A stretch of DNA of 64,000 bases from Morella rubra (GCA_003952965.2 CM025856.1:26079005-26143004); one strand, 5' to 3'. Shown: positions 12,201 through 24,898, counted from the first letter of the stretch. A program made the numbers and translations. The notes: a model not told the origin generated them from the sequence alone.

Positions 12201-14817
12201 TTGGAAGCCGATAAAATTTTAAACACCCAACAAACAGATGTCTGAACCACAAAAAGAAAGAGGGAGATAAGGTACCTGCTTATTACCCCTTGAACCAAGA
12301 TGAGGTGTAGCAACAGTAATGAAATTCATAGCCTCCAAGCCGCCTATTGTACCCCTTGAATCCTCTACATTTTCTGTCTTTGTGGGTCTATACAATCTCC
12401 CAATTGCATATCTTGCCACTAGTCCTCCCACAGAATGTGCCACAAATGAAATCTTACACAGATTTGGCTTTCTCCGAATCATTGCAAGGACCTAGAATCC
12501 AAATATTCAGTCATTATGATGCAACTTGCAGTCAATGCTTCTTGTCAACAAAGTAAACAGATTTCTTGCTAGTCTTTGACTCCAACAATATTACCAACCT
12601 CCTCTGTTAGTCGCTCTCCCATCACATCCACACCGTCCATAGTCAATTTAGACTCATTTCGTTCACTACCTGCAAAACAAATACAACCAACTTAAGTCAA
12701 ATTGGAAAACGTTATTCAAGGCTGCAATAAATCTCAATGACTGAATCACTTGAAACGTCAATATTCTATCATTTTGATATTCCATCCAGGCAATTCTGAA
12801 TATCAAAGTCAGTAACAACACACCAAAAACATCCAACTTTTGACAGGTCAAACAAAGCAAAGCACCGCATCAACACCTAATTCTACACTCATAGATGGGT
12901 TATAACTATAGGCGACAGAAGTCAGATCTGCAAGCCTCATCAAGGATAATCCAAGGACAATGTAGTTTCCAGGTCCAACCCCAGCAGATTTTGGTATACA
13001 GGGGTCCACACTGTGGCCTCAGATCTATGCAGTGACTAATACCAACACCCATCTAATGGTTGCAGTTCTATGTTATTCAATCAAAACACAAAAAAACAGT
13101 GATAAAGGACGAAAAAGAATGTAGAATGGTGGAAAAACAAGCTTACTAAGAACCAGAGAATGGAGTAGGGTTGAGGAAGAGAGCCCCTTGGGAGAAGGGA
13201 CTAAGTAATGGTGTGTCATTATCATCCACCAAACAGGGAAGTTCAAATTGTAGAACAAACATGAATTAAAAGAGAGGTAAAAGTCACAAGTGAAAGGAAA
13301 GGAGAGCTGTAAGCACAGACCAAAGTCGGCAGGGGCAGCAGGTGAAGGGTAGCACGCAAGAAACATAAAGCAAATGACCTCCCTAAAGGAAGGATTGTAG
13401 GCATGAGCTATAGCGCAACCCAGCCTTTAGTCCTTAATTCTTCAAACTTCAAATTCTTGTGTTAAATGTGTTTCACCCCCTGCTCAAGGTCTATAAAATG
13501 CCTACTCCTGCTTCCGGAACACTTGGGCCCAGCAGACTAGACAGTTGAAAACTTTGTGCATGTATTGGTTCTGTGATAACCACATTCCAATTCATAAGAG
13601 AATCAACAAATCCTAATCAGGACGTAAAAATCAAATTGCCCAGCAACCCAGAAAGTATAGACATTCCAATAAGACGTATAAAGCATTTCACTCTCCGAAA
13701 TCTAGGCACTAGTCATGGGATCATTTCCTGCTTTTTAATAGTTCATATTATTCATGCAATCTTCCATAACTGATAGGCATAGCATTTTTAAGAGGTATGA
13801 AGAGGCCAAAGGAAAATCGTAGACCTATAAACTACAAACAGATGAAAGAATTCCCCAGTGACGAGTCACTACACCCATAAAACTCACAAGAAGAGGATAG
13901 ACACACATTTTTGTTTCGAAATTGAAAAGCATTAGCAAATGGAAAAGTACTACTTACAATGAACAAACACCTTATCAGGGAGCCGTTTAGCAAATTCCTC
14001 AGCTGCAAACTTCCAATCTGCGGCACTGCAAAACAAATAAAATACCACCATTAGCAATATGAATAAAGTGAAAAGAGTTTCCAAGCAAAAAAAAAAAAAA
14101 GCAGATGAATTTCAATTCCAAGAATTTGCACTACATGCAATAACCAATAACAAGCATCATTGAGTAAACTAAATACACCCCCCTTAAGCATTATTGAGTA
14201 GACATTTTCGTCCCATTGGAAATCACACCAATATGGAAAAAGGTTTCAAATTCTCTCTTCATTCCTACTTTAACGATTTCCTTCCTCAGCTTTAACCAGC
14301 ATCTACGCAAAGAATAATGTGTTCACAGGTTACATTCATAAAACCTGAATGCATAAATGAATGCCAGTTAGAGATAATACTCGAGAATCTGACCCTCGAA
14401 TCATTGTGTCCCACATTTATGTCTTAGTTTTATGTTTTCCTCTGAGTTCAGGAAAAGACTCTGAAAAGAGCAGAATCACAGCAATCCTTCAATTTCGAAA
14501 AATCAACAACTCAACAAATGTCCAGACTAATGCAAAATAAATTAATAAAGTACGAAAATGCCAGCATTAAGTTACCATTGAAAATAATAAAAAACAAATC
14601 AGAATTACATGGAACACCAGATCCTAAAATTAGAAACAATCAAAAATTCTTTAATAATAGCAAAATAAAGAGAGTCTGACCTGCCCATGATTCCATGAAC
14701 CATGACGACTAGATGTTCAGCAGACAACGAATCAGAATCCTTACAGCTCCACACGTCGCAGCCTCCATTAACCGTTTCGGAGGAGCAGACTCCGTTTTCC
14801 AAGGGGCCGTTTTCCAT
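8578..14817 (-). CDS. DUF676-type lipase/serine esterase (alpha/beta hydrolase, ROG1-like)
   Basis: This is a predicted alpha/beta-hydrolase acting on lipid esters; the substrate is unknown. Ten exons on the minus strand join in phase: 14817-14681, 14025-13958, 12669-12599, 12491-12276, 11460-11297, 11177-11122, 11020-10968, 10877-10757, 9317-9220 and 8649-8578 (1,056 bases, 351 residues). Family signals include HLVVMVHGIMGS near residue 40, ADWKFAAEEFAKRLPDKVF, FVAHSVGGLVARYAIGRLY with the nucleophile Ser in the G-x-S-x-G-like elbow, FITVATPHLGSRG, FRRTGRHLFLNDDDEGKP, DHIVGWRTSSIRRNSDLPKW and EGADVILHMIDHFLI before TAG. The last of these carries the expected acid and His region. The start is the first ATG in the frame; an in-frame GTG precedes it at 14829. 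There is no clear signal peptide or membrane span. All introns I placed are GT-AG. The gene looks intact and is the best-preserved model in the left half. Confidence 0.92.
9184..9213. repeat. GA/CT microsatellite beside the lipase exon 9 donor
   Basis: About 14 GA units read on the plus strand. They fall a few bases inside intron 9 on the minus strand, directly after the donor at 9219, giving the start of that intron a long CT run. Confidence 0.9.
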
Positions 14818-14825
14818 TGTGAAAT

Positions 14826-15059
14826 TCACTCCTCGGCCAAGCTCGGGAAAAGTGCTGCGATCGAGATTAGTCGGGAACCGGAAGTGAATCGGAGATCGAG
14901 TGAAGAGGAGACCAGTGGCGTTAGTGGCTGGCGTAGATTCTCAGAAAATTTTGGCAGAGAGCGAGAGAAGGTGAAGAGTAACGAGAGGGGCATGAAAGCT
15001 CGGTGGGACAGTTGAGAAAAAATAGGAGAAAATGAACGTCCGAGAGAGAGAGAGAGCAT
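14826..15059 (-). other. Upstream ORF of 77 codons in the lipase leader
   Basis: An ATG at 15059 opens a frame that ends at TGA 14828-14826, eight bases before the lipase ATG at 14817 and in a different frame. The peptide is rich in Ser, Leu, Arg and Phe with almost no acidic residues until its last three codons, so it resembles an organelle targeting peptide. It could be a translation-dampening upstream ORF, or a real N-terminal extension separated by a small indel or an unseen intron. I cannot choose between these from the sequence. Confidence 0.45.
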
Positions 15060-18000
15060 GCGGAGTCCTTAAAGCGAAGGGAACCGTAACAAGCAAAACT
15101 GAAAACTTTTTTTCTTTCAGGTAAAGGCTCGGCTTTAGAGCTTCGGATTTCTACACTACGGTGGGCCACTGGCTAATTAATTGTCACCACGTCACTGACC
15201 TGACGACGGGAATGCTGAAATGGCAGGGTCTAATTGAAACGTCGACTTGGTGGTCGCTCCAATAGATAATAAAATCGCCGCGATTCTGACTCGATATGAA
15301 GGAGCGGAAGCGCGTTGGCTAGCCACGCGTTAAAAGGTCAGTTCGCCGATGGCAGTTTGGGTACTTGGACAACAATGTCTTATAGCTCCAGTTTTTCAAC
15401 TCTGAAGCTCCCAATAAAAAAATAAAATAAAACGAATGTCGGAACATCGAGAACTATTGAAATAATAAAGAAATGAACAAAATAGAATAAACAAAGGAAA
15501 AAATAATGAAAAAGGTTGTAGAAACGACAAAGATATAGTTCTGGAGTTGTCACCTATATATAATATATATATATATATATATTGGCTTCTGATCAGGTAA
15601 TCTCGAGTGCGTAGCATTACACGTACGCTCTCATGGGATAATATTTCAAAAGGCCCAATTACAACGGGGGATCACCGAAAAAATTCATTGACCACGATCC
15701 TAAATCCAACCAGACTTTTCTGAGAAAAAATATATTCTCTCTCCCTGTTCGATTATTGGTTCTCACGCTATGACAAATTATTAATTTTTTTATATTTTAT
15801 TTAAATATCAATTACTATTGCGCACTCATACAGTTAATTTAAATGAAAATTATTTTGGTTGTAAAAAAATTGTGTAGATAAAATCATTATTTTATTAATC
15901 TAAAATAATAATTTTCATTCAAATTAATAAAAAAATAATATAAAGTATAAATAATAAGTAATTAAATTACGAAATATCACGAAATTGATAACGTAAAATG
16001 TCAGAACCGAGGGTGTAACCTAAGCTTTTTATACCATATTAGAGTAACATTAGGTGCTCACATTGACCCACACGTGTGCTTATTTGTTTTGCTTCAGTCT
16101 CCTTATCCTCTTCCCTTCTGTTCACAGCTAGCCGGCAGCTCCTAATCACAGAAAAAATGATATTTATAATTAATGGGCACTAATGTTTGTCCAATTCGTG
16201 CACCGGTATGGTTTCCTTCTAATGGTTAATTGAGTGAAGTCAGTAATCTAATATTCGTGCTAATCTTGAGCAATATTCGATCCCTTGCCTATAATAATTT
16301 AGTAAGGAATTTTATATTCATATGATCAAAGGATATACATTACACAGCTATATATCTAATGCGTGGTCCAACCAATAATGGTGGGTACTTCAAATTAAGT
16401 AGGAGAAATTCTACGAAGCCTCGGAGCTGCAAATTCTGCAACTACATGGTCTAACCATCAATGACAAAACCATCATCAGTACGTACGGCTTATCTATCTA
16501 TCCTGAAAATGTCTTTCAGCCAAAGTAGACTTAAGCCATGTTTTCCTAAACGTTACGAAATATGTCTTCCACATAACGTACAAGAAAGATAAACAAATTA
16601 AAAGAGGTAAGCTACAATAAGAAACGTAAGAAAACTATATATCACCAAAACAAGAAGATCAAGAAAAAGACTAATCTTACTTTACAATGCTTACTTACCA
16701 ACAACCTATACAGTGTCGCTGGTCTTTTTCATTAGCTAGCGTCAAGCATGTATGATTCCAAATTTGTATATATATATAATTAGTTTAAGATCCTTATGTC
16801 AAAAGTTTAAAGGGATTAGTATGACTCTTTTGTTTGTTGTGGGGCTAATTAAGCTTGGAGAAGAAAGGAACAAATATTCCCTTCGTTTATTTTTTCATGC
16901 CACAGCAAATTGGACAGTACTTGCCTGCAAAACTCGATAGCAAGCTGCACTTACCACTCCTCCAAGCATATTTGGCAACGAAAAAGATGGTCATGGGTGA
17001 AATTATTTTGAGAGTTGTTCTCCACACGAACACTTTTGATTTCAACAGAAACCTCAAGTGCCAGATCTAGAGGCGTTTATGGCCCGGCAATATATATAGC
17101 TCAGTCTTTCGTAGGAACAGAGGCTGGCCATTGATCAAAACTTACCCTTCTATCTGGCAAACGAACTTTGAATTGAAAGATCAGACAAGTCATGCAGGCT
17201 CCATGCAAGATCATCCTGCACCAGAATATTGTCGCTTTGGATACAGCTAATTCGGTTGGGAATTGAGTGGATAATTGCAGTTACGTGCCAACAATATCAA
17301 ACGATTTGACAGCCTGAGATCATGCACATAAGTTAGAAGAGATTGGCCACACTCCCATTATTATTGACCTAACTTATTGTCATTACTCCTAGGTCGTTTT
17401 CTCAGTTACGGGAGATAGAATCAATATAAGAGGGCCGACTCTGATGAGATGGACGACTTCATGTCTCCGGCCTGTCGTTTAGTGGTCCTCAATGCTCCCA
17501 CTTATTTGGTGCAGAAGCAAGCTGTCCCGCTCCATCTTCCCCCACAAACAGAAGCGGCCCGCCCTCCACAGGGTGATAACCTTGAACGTGACGCCACGAT
17601 ATAAATGCATGCCAATCGCCTTTTTCCCCACCACCCTGCTTCCAAGTTTCAACCTACTCCCGGTCATGTTCGTGACCGTGACTCATTTCAGCGAAGCATG
17701 CGTACCCTTCAGGCTATAAGCAAGGCTGGGCTGGGCTGGGCTGGTCCGAATATCAACACAATGGGAATAAGGTGGATTATTTTGACTACGGCCCCAATAG
17801 CTATGGGCCCATGTACTGTGGATGTACGGACCCTATTACTAAATTCAATTTTGTAAAATCACGCACAAATTCTCTCTAACATGGTGTAGTACCCACCTTT
17901 GCAACTCAATTTAATCTTATCGACGGCTTCCATCCCTCTCCCCTTAAATCTTCATAACAACTGTCCACGTCAAATTTGTCGCGTGAACTCTAAATCGGTC

Positions 18001-18069
18001 GAGATCATCAACCACCATCGCATTCGGAGCAATACCCCAAGGACGTTCGGAAGGAAAACTCGGAACCCT
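15060..18069. other. Gene-poor spacer upstream of the lipase gene
   Basis: This is mostly AT-rich non-coding DNA. It holds an (AT)n microsatellite at about 15,554-15,582, an AT-rich block at 15,770-15,990 and a GC-richer island at about 17,460-17,750. The island includes a short GGGCT tandem near 17,727-17,745. Short ORFs exist in the island on both strands, but none matches a family I recognise. The part nearest 15,060-15,400 should hold the lipase promoter. Confidence 0.5.
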
Positions 18070-18670
18070 AGATAGTGGCGGAGCTATGAATTAATATGAA
18101 GGGGAGTTAACTCCTAAGAAAAAATAACAGGTAAATTTTTTTTATTACGTAATGCAAAAAAATATCTTAAAGTTAAAATATTGAAAATTAAAGACTAAAA
18201 ACATTAAAAATATATTATATTGAAATACACATATCGTACTATTTGCTGAGACTATTAAATGCACTAACATGACTCTCAAATACCTCTACTCCCATTTTCT
18301 AATTGCTAAATCCTATAGATGTAAACACAAATCCCCCAGATCTTGATCATCTACTGTGTCTAAATAGATAACACTACAAGCAATACGCCACATTAACCAC
18401 TCATATTTTTTAAACTATGACTCCAAAAAAGCCTGTATTCGTTTTCCATATTGCTTCTTGGGAAAATCATGCCCAAGCGGTGGACAATGACATTTTATCA
18501 AGTACTCCCTACGAACTTAATCTCTAATCCCAACATCATATTCTTCAATAAGTTTACGTAACTTGGGTCAACAACAATATCATCCGGACTAAATAAAATA
18601 CGAGGTCTTTTCGAACTAGTAGTTGTCTCAAAAATAGCAGTCACATTATGAATATTAAACAATCCCGCTG
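18070..18670 (-). mobile_element. Decayed hAT-type transposon piece (TTF zinc-finger region)
   Basis: Read on the minus strand across frames, 18,600-18,370 gives fragments such as DPSYVN, VRREYLIKCHCPPLGHDFP, KKQYGKRIQAFLES and FKKYEWLMWRIACSVIY. These resemble the TTF-type zinc-finger domain at the start of ZMYM1-like hAT transposases (usual pattern: VRRAYL, then FP, then a W-L stretch). Frameshifts and stops break it. A segment near 18,072 reading TAGTGGCGGAGC resembles a transposon end often seen in plants. The right end was not found. Confidence 0.42.
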
Positions 18671-19441
18671 ATTTTTTTTATCAAAAACTTATCCATTATC
18701 TAAACAAAACAAAACAAAATCCATCAATATAATTTCACAAGTCACAACTTAAAGTCCTAATCACAATTTTATAACCTATTCCTAATATTTATAATTTTAA
18801 TATAATTTCAAACTATATATTAATAGCATATCAGCCATTATCTTGATCAATTACAAGTTACGTTTTACAGGAAAAAAAAAAAAAAATCAATGTCTTGCAT
18901 TGGTCTCCCCTCCGTCCGCCACAGCCCCTCGAGCACCACTATCCATCAGTGGGCACTTCCACTCTACAAAGCCGTCAATTCGCGACCATCACCATTCCAC
19001 CAAACGACCCCGTGCGAATCTATTTAAGTCGTTCTGGGAACACTGGCGGCGTTGATAGATTGTAACAGTAGCTCATGACTTGGGGGAGCAAATAATGGGG
19101 CCTGAGCATTTGAGCATTCGATAGATTAGATTTACCAAGTGGTCCAGTGCAGTTGGGATTGCATTTCTTTAAAGAGGAAATAATCGGGTTACGGCCTCTA
19201 GATTGGCATTGTTATCGTCTGAGATAATAATTTTGTTGGGTTTCGGCGGGTGTGCTGAATTCCACGTTACAAAGACCAATCAAGACCAGGTAAGTTAAAA
19301 CGAGTGTACTGAATTCCAAGTCAAATGTGCACTTAGGTATAATACAATGAGAGGGCGAGGGAGAGAGAAAGAGAGAGAGATCAGAACAGCTCAATTGGTG
19401 GAACGTTCCTGAGTCACCTTTTTTCGAGGAAGAAACAAGCC
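18671..19441. other. Spacer and 3' flank of the WRAP73-like locus
   Basis: There is an AT-rich stretch, an A-run near 18,871-18,885, and then about 160 bases of more GC-rich sequence at 18,895-19,055 with no recognisable protein. A GA-rich run lies at 19,350-19,380. The part next to 19,441 should be the 3' UTR of the WRAP73-like locus. Confidence 0.45.
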
Positions 19442-20440
19442 TCAATCATCTGAATCATATTCACTAGATTCTGGCAGTGCAGGCACAGCAGCACAACAGA
19501 ATGACTCCTTATCTTTGAGGAGAAGACAGCTCCCATTTGAATTCCATTTAAGATAAGTTATGGTAAACTGCAGTAGTGGAACATTCACGCAGTACGCACC
19601 TGAAGGGGTCCACATGTACAAGTGAGGGCTTCCCGTGCAAAGAACGAGACGTGTGCACGTAGGGTCCCAAGCTGCTGCTCTTATAGGGTCTTTCTGCACT
19701 AAGATTGCAGCAAGTTCAAGACGGCAAATGTCCCATATCCAGAGAGCAGTTGGCATGCTATCGTTGCGTGTACATATATACTGGCTATCATTGCTCCATG
19801 ACATAAGACCTGCAACAGATAACAGGGCTTCAGCCATATGGCTTACAAGATATGTCTCAAATAAATTGAACCTCCATAGAGGGCCAAACAGGATCACATT
19901 ACTACTAAACCAAATCCACGTTAGACCTTCCAGGTAGGCATTTTCACTAATATAATTCTGCCAAGTAGATTATTGTTGGATATGACTTATCTCAAAACAC
20001 AACCAAGCCATTAATCCATGGGGAAAACATCTCATGTACAGACAGACTTATAGGCTAATAGGAAGTACCACCTTGCCGAAGTAATGTTATATCCACATCC
20101 ATTAGACTCTATAAAGTGTAGGTCAAAGTTAGTGTTCATAAAGAAACATAAAGCTTATATAGCCTGTGAACATACATAAAATCCACCTTTCTATATGTGC
20201 TTGTAATTAGGGGATAAACCCCAAATATGAGGAGTCCATTCTGCCACTGCTATATTAAACTTCATCAGAACCAACATAGATATAGTGATTGTCCAACAAG
20301 ATACCACACATAAAAAATCTGGAAATTTGCAACTCTCTGAATCCATCTCAACAGAAAGACAATATTTGAGTAGTTTATATGCATGTGACAAAATAGTTTT
20401 GTCACGAATAAACTCTCTATCAACATATGCAAAGTCGAAC

Positions 20441-20519
20441 GCTGATCTTAGCTGATGGAAAAAACAGTTTGGACTCTAGTGCTAATCTTAGCTGACAGAA
20501 AAACAGATTGGACTCTAAT
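20441..20519. repeat. Imperfect 40-base tandem repeat in a WRAP73 intron
   Basis: Two adjacent copies at about 20,441-20,480 and 20,481-20,519 share the pattern GCTRATCTTAGCTGA followed by a GGACTCTA end. They lie in the last intron of the WRAP73-like locus. Confidence 0.7.
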
Positions 20520-21721
20520 TTTTACATACTTTTTTCTGGCGGTTGGATAGAGATTGTCAAACAGTTTCAAGTGCAGACTGTATAAAGGTAACAATTCATT
20601 CAGTAAACAAAACATAGGGCTCAGAGATAACTTGAGGAAAGATCTGCACAACAAACGGCTTTCATGGAAGATCTCCAAAGGCAAGGAGGCTTTCAGGGCA
20701 ATATTAATGGTCAGAGTATCTACAACAAACTAATTTGACTCATTACTTCGATATAAGTCTGGAATGTCTATATTTGATCAGAATCCATATTGCTACGATT
20801 GCCTTGCCACCTGATGACCTCTAGCACGGATATCAATCGGGTTTAAAAGATGATCTTGCTGGATGCAGGCTAATATATCATCAAAATTTACCCTTTACTG
20901 GATCTTCTTTGACAATGCAAAGAAGCCAGTGTATGTATAGGTAGCTTCTACCTTCTAAATAGATTCTGAGTTGCTTTCCCAAAAAGCTTCGGAAAGCCAG
21001 TATACCATGTGAACAATTCCACCTATACTGTCCTAATAAAAGCTTTAAAAGTTGGACTGAACTGACAGACTGGTTGAACTGCTGACCAGCAATTTTTGTC
21101 AAGAACAGGTCTGGACCATGGTCCAGTCATTGTTCTCACTTAAATACCTCATTCCCACACAGTTCAGTTTTGTTCCACTTCATAGAAGAGAATTACAAGT
21201 TGCACGTGGCAAGAATTCAACCTGAGCCATGGGAGTACCATCGGAAGTCCTTGACAGAGGATTATCAAGGCATTTCTCCAGATCTGTACCAAAATAATAT
21301 GAGGTTTTCATAAGAAACCTCAAATTTATTCCAGCAACAAGAACCCCAAAGCTCCCAAGATGAAACACTTCACCCATTGCACCAAAAAATCTTCCAATGT
21401 CAACTCTTTTCAGTTACATATACTAAAGAATCCACATTACTAATTGATTTGTAAACGATATTTGGGACAACTGCTAGAATGCAGTCAACCCAATTTATAA
21501 CATTGATCATGACATGCTATCCTTAGATTTAATTACTACCACATCAAATGGCTAATAGTAAACAAGGAAGCAGGGGCTTACCAATTCCTTGTTTAGGGTT
21601 GGGTTTATCTGCAGGAGGCTTCTGGGAAGGCAATGTGATGGGTAACTCCATAACCTCATACATAACTCTGAAGTGTCCTTCTGAAGCATCTGCTTTGCAG
21701 TAAAAAGAAAAAAGGGCACTG

Positions 21722-21914
21722 TCAAATGATTGAAAGCTCAATTGTTCATATATAGCAGCAACTCATAGACCTATTGCTAATAAGAAGGCTAGCAGTACAA
21801 CAATGACAACCCAAAAAAAAGGGCGGGATCAATTGATTGAAAGCTCAATTGTTCAAATAAAGCAGCAACTCGGATCTATTACAAACAAGAAGGCTCATAG
21901 TACAACAATGACAA
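21722..21914. repeat. Imperfect 107-base-period tandem duplication
   Basis: The segment from about 21,722 to 21,810 recurs at 21,829-21,914 with scattered substitutions. Both copies carry TGATTGAAAGCTCAATTGTT and later AGTACAACAATGACAA. It lies just upstream, in gene orientation, of the exon at 21,690-21,582, inside the interval where an expected exon is missing. Confidence 0.8.
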
Positions 21915-24898
21915 GCACAAAGAATCACAGTAGTGGAATTTCTACTCAAGTAGCATAACGCACATACTAGGAATGATTGACAAATAAAAGAAATCTTCCA
22001 TTATAAACCTTTTCTCTTGCCTGGGTTACTACACCATTAGTTTCACTTAATGTCACAATATCTCCTTAGGTGGGTAAACTGTGTACAACCTAATGCAAAG
22101 CATGTTGAAGAGGATTTTTACAAACAAACACGAGCCTCCAAAGACAAGCATCAAAAGAAGACTTTGCAGGGATTACTAACAGTTTCTTTTGGTTGTTGAT
22201 TGGAGTCTACAAAAACTGAATATTGTGCTGCCTCAGTCAACCTTTTAAGTAACAAGTCAGGTGGATTTCTACTCCGTCATGTGATAGAATTAAGGTTGTC
22301 ATTGCATCTTGGCTTTGTGTACACTCTTATCTCATGCAAGGATTTATTAAGGTTTTAAACAACAAGTTTTGAGAATTCCTGAACGAATCTCAGCTGAGTT
22401 TGTGGCTTTTCCTCTCCCTCTCTTAGGGATCTGTGCGTGGATATTTCTGGGTAGTTGGTTAGCTTGGTCTGGCCCTCTGATTTCCCTTCCTAAGTTTTTT
22501 TTATCTCCTGACTCATATATCTGTGTTACAAATTCAAAACATAATGGGAAAAAGAAAGCTATTGTCAAGCTTAATAAAAGGGTACAAAAAGCATGAACTA
22601 GGCAGGTTCTGTTTGGAAATGAATAGGCATGTCATTTCTCAGAAACTCAACTACTCTTACGATAACTTACAATCTAGACATGCTTCATGCAGATACATTT
22701 CATAGCAAACAAATACTTTGAATACTGCAGATATAGATACAGTAAGTTGATTTTCATAGCTACAAGAAACTTCACTCAAAAAGGGACATGTTGGTAGTAG
22801 GGGGTAGTCCAGAAATTCAGTATACACTGACAAACCAATGCAAAAATTCATCTTTCCTGAAGCAAATTACAAGAGGTGCATACGAGCCATGTAGGCATTT
22901 TAAGCAAATCTAGGTGTAGAGGTGCATACCCCCTCTGGTCATAGCTACCCACTGCTACTGCCCACAAGGAGACCATGAAACACTTTTTACGCCCAGTCCA
23001 CTTTCGTATGCTTGGTACCTAAATAGGCATCTCCCATCTGGCGAGTAAATTAGAACCTGTATCAAACCATACCAACAGTAAGCTTTTGACCTTTCAGCAA
23101 GAATAGCAGCAAATAGAAACTTTACAAACAGAAAAATTAACAAGCATCCTAATGCATTTATCTCCAACAATATAGGAGATAGTCTAGTATTGTTTGCACA
23201 GATGCATTCACAGGCACCTACAAAACGAGTTTTATTTGCTTAGTAGGTACGACCAGATATCCATAATTAACAGTATAGCAGCCTGACTTTTTGTTTACAT
23301 TGAATAACTAGTCCAAGCAACATCAATTGATGGATTCAAGCATTACTTACAGAGACCATACTGTATAAAGTAGCAATAAAGTTATTTCTACAAAGAACAA
23401 ATGCTATGAAAAGAAAGAACTTCATTACCTTATATTCAAGAGGTGAATCCCAGATTACTACAGCACTATCATCTGGGGACCATCCAACATCAGCCAAGTC
23501 CAATGTGTCCACAGCAAAAACACCCATTATCTCCCATGAATTGCAAGACAGGAGATTAATATAGTCCTTGCAATCACGCCGGGTGCAAATTGCAGCAAAT
23601 TGACCATCTTGGGTGAAAGACACCCCCTTGGAAGCATGCTTTGGCCATTGCACATGCACACATGCTGTGTTCAATAGTGACCAAACTGTTAACCGCAATT
23701 GGAAATCTGAAGTTGTAAGTATGTGACGGCTATCTGGGCTCCACCTAGCATAAGTGATACCAGCAGGACCCTCATCTATCTTGCATGTCCATTCAGGTTG
23801 GGTCAATGACCATGCCTGTATCATTGGTCTTTTGTAGAGACCACAAAGAATGTATTCTGAATCAAGAGCCCATTCAATATAGCTTATCTTGTCCAAGCAT
23901 GAAAACAACTGCACAACCTGCATTACAAATTATAAGACAGATTCATCTCCTAGAAACACTGAAAATTTTGTCAAGAAATCATCGAGCTGAATACACCATT
24001 TCACATAAAGGTAATAGCTCCTAAAAATCACTTTGACCACCTTTCTCAGGAGATTATATGGCTTGGTCATTCAGGGCCTCAAGGAGAGTATGTTTAGAGA
24101 CTAATAGCTTTTGTTTTGGGTTGTTTTGTTCATTGCACAAGCTTTTGTCCAACTTTCGGGAGTTACAAAATCATCCCGGTGTACCAAAGAAGTTCAACTT
24201 GGAGAACACAAAACTAAAAATTCCAAAAGTTCAACACACATGTTCGCCACTCATGTTTCACCTTGCCAGAAAAATCACCTGGTCAATCCTCTTAGTCTTA
24301 GTGCTATTCCTAGGAGGTCATACAAGTTCAAAGTTCATGTGATTAACAACTTCGTCAATTCATACGCATTAAGTTACAAACTCCCTTCACTGAGTGACTT
24401 GAGGATACCTAATTGTCCACCATTTTTTTTTTGGGTCCGTAGAAGGTGGAAATAGCATGTGGACTAAGCCAAAAAGAGCTCTGAGCTTCAGTTAAGCTTT
24501 AAAATCTCAAGTACCGTGTCATCCAAAAACCGAGATATAAAAATAAAACTAAAAGCCTCGTCTAAACTTCGCCTGCATTTCTCGGAAACCAAACGGAAAA
24601 CCAATTTGCATTCATTGTTAGCTTACTTCGAGTATCATTAGTGTTTAATGAATAATTGTAGCTTGTTTTCCTTTTCCAGCAATTTCTCAGCAGCCAAACA
24701 GCCACTACACGAAAACGGCAATTACATCGAAAATTGAAGAAACAATAATAAGAAAGAAAAATGCGTATATAGAGCGCATACCTTAAAGGAGAGAGTGTCC
24801 CGAATGACGAGGCGACAATCGACGGCGACAGCTATGTAGCGTGCATTGGGCGAGAAGCAACATGGCCCCGTCTGCTTGTAAGCTTCGGTGAACTCCAT

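Larger units (their letters stand above)
19442..24898 (-). pseudogene. WRAP73: WRAP73 (WDR8)-like WD40 gene, frameshifted and missing an exon
   Basis: WRAP73 is a WD40 scaffold linked to centrosome and spindle-pole function in animals and fungi; the plant role is less clear. Recognised exons on the minus strand: 24898-24782 (start MEFTEAYKQTGPCCFSPNAR), 23917-23429 (CLDKISYIEWALDSEYILC, ARWSPDSRHILTTSDFQLRL, VGWSPDDSAVVIWDSPLEYK), 23056-22930 (IYSPDGRCLFRYQAYESG, VSWSPCGQ), about 21690-21582 (SEGHFRVMYEVMELPITLP) and 19809-19442 (MSWSNDSQYICTRNDSMP, PESSEYDSDD then TGA). After SPCGQ the frame hits TAG at once, while AVGSYDQ continues in another frame, consistent with a 4-base loss. The exon that should follow (family pattern xRxLNHLTWK) is absent between 22,929 and 21,693 on manual reading. 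The other exons keep conserved WD residues, so the damage looks recent. It may still make a short N-terminal product. Confidence 0.8.

Noticed and set aside
14702..15015. Overlapping plus-strand ORFs of 61 and 100 codons opposite the lipase first exon
   Set aside because: They are antisense to a well-supported exon and its leader and have no recognisable domain.
17479..17719. Short ORFs on both strands in a GC-richer island
   Set aside because: Both strands are open at once and neither shows a known motif; base composition alone explains them.
22369..22596. Plus-strand hydrophobic ORF (RIPERISAEFVAFPLPLLG...)
   Set aside because: It could be part of an unknown insertion where a WRAP73 exon is missing, but I cannot match it to any family, so it is not called as a gene.
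24058..24455. Plus-strand ORFs of 94 and 114 codons
   Set aside because: They lie within the first intron of the WRAP73-like gene, overlap each other in different frames and show no family motif.
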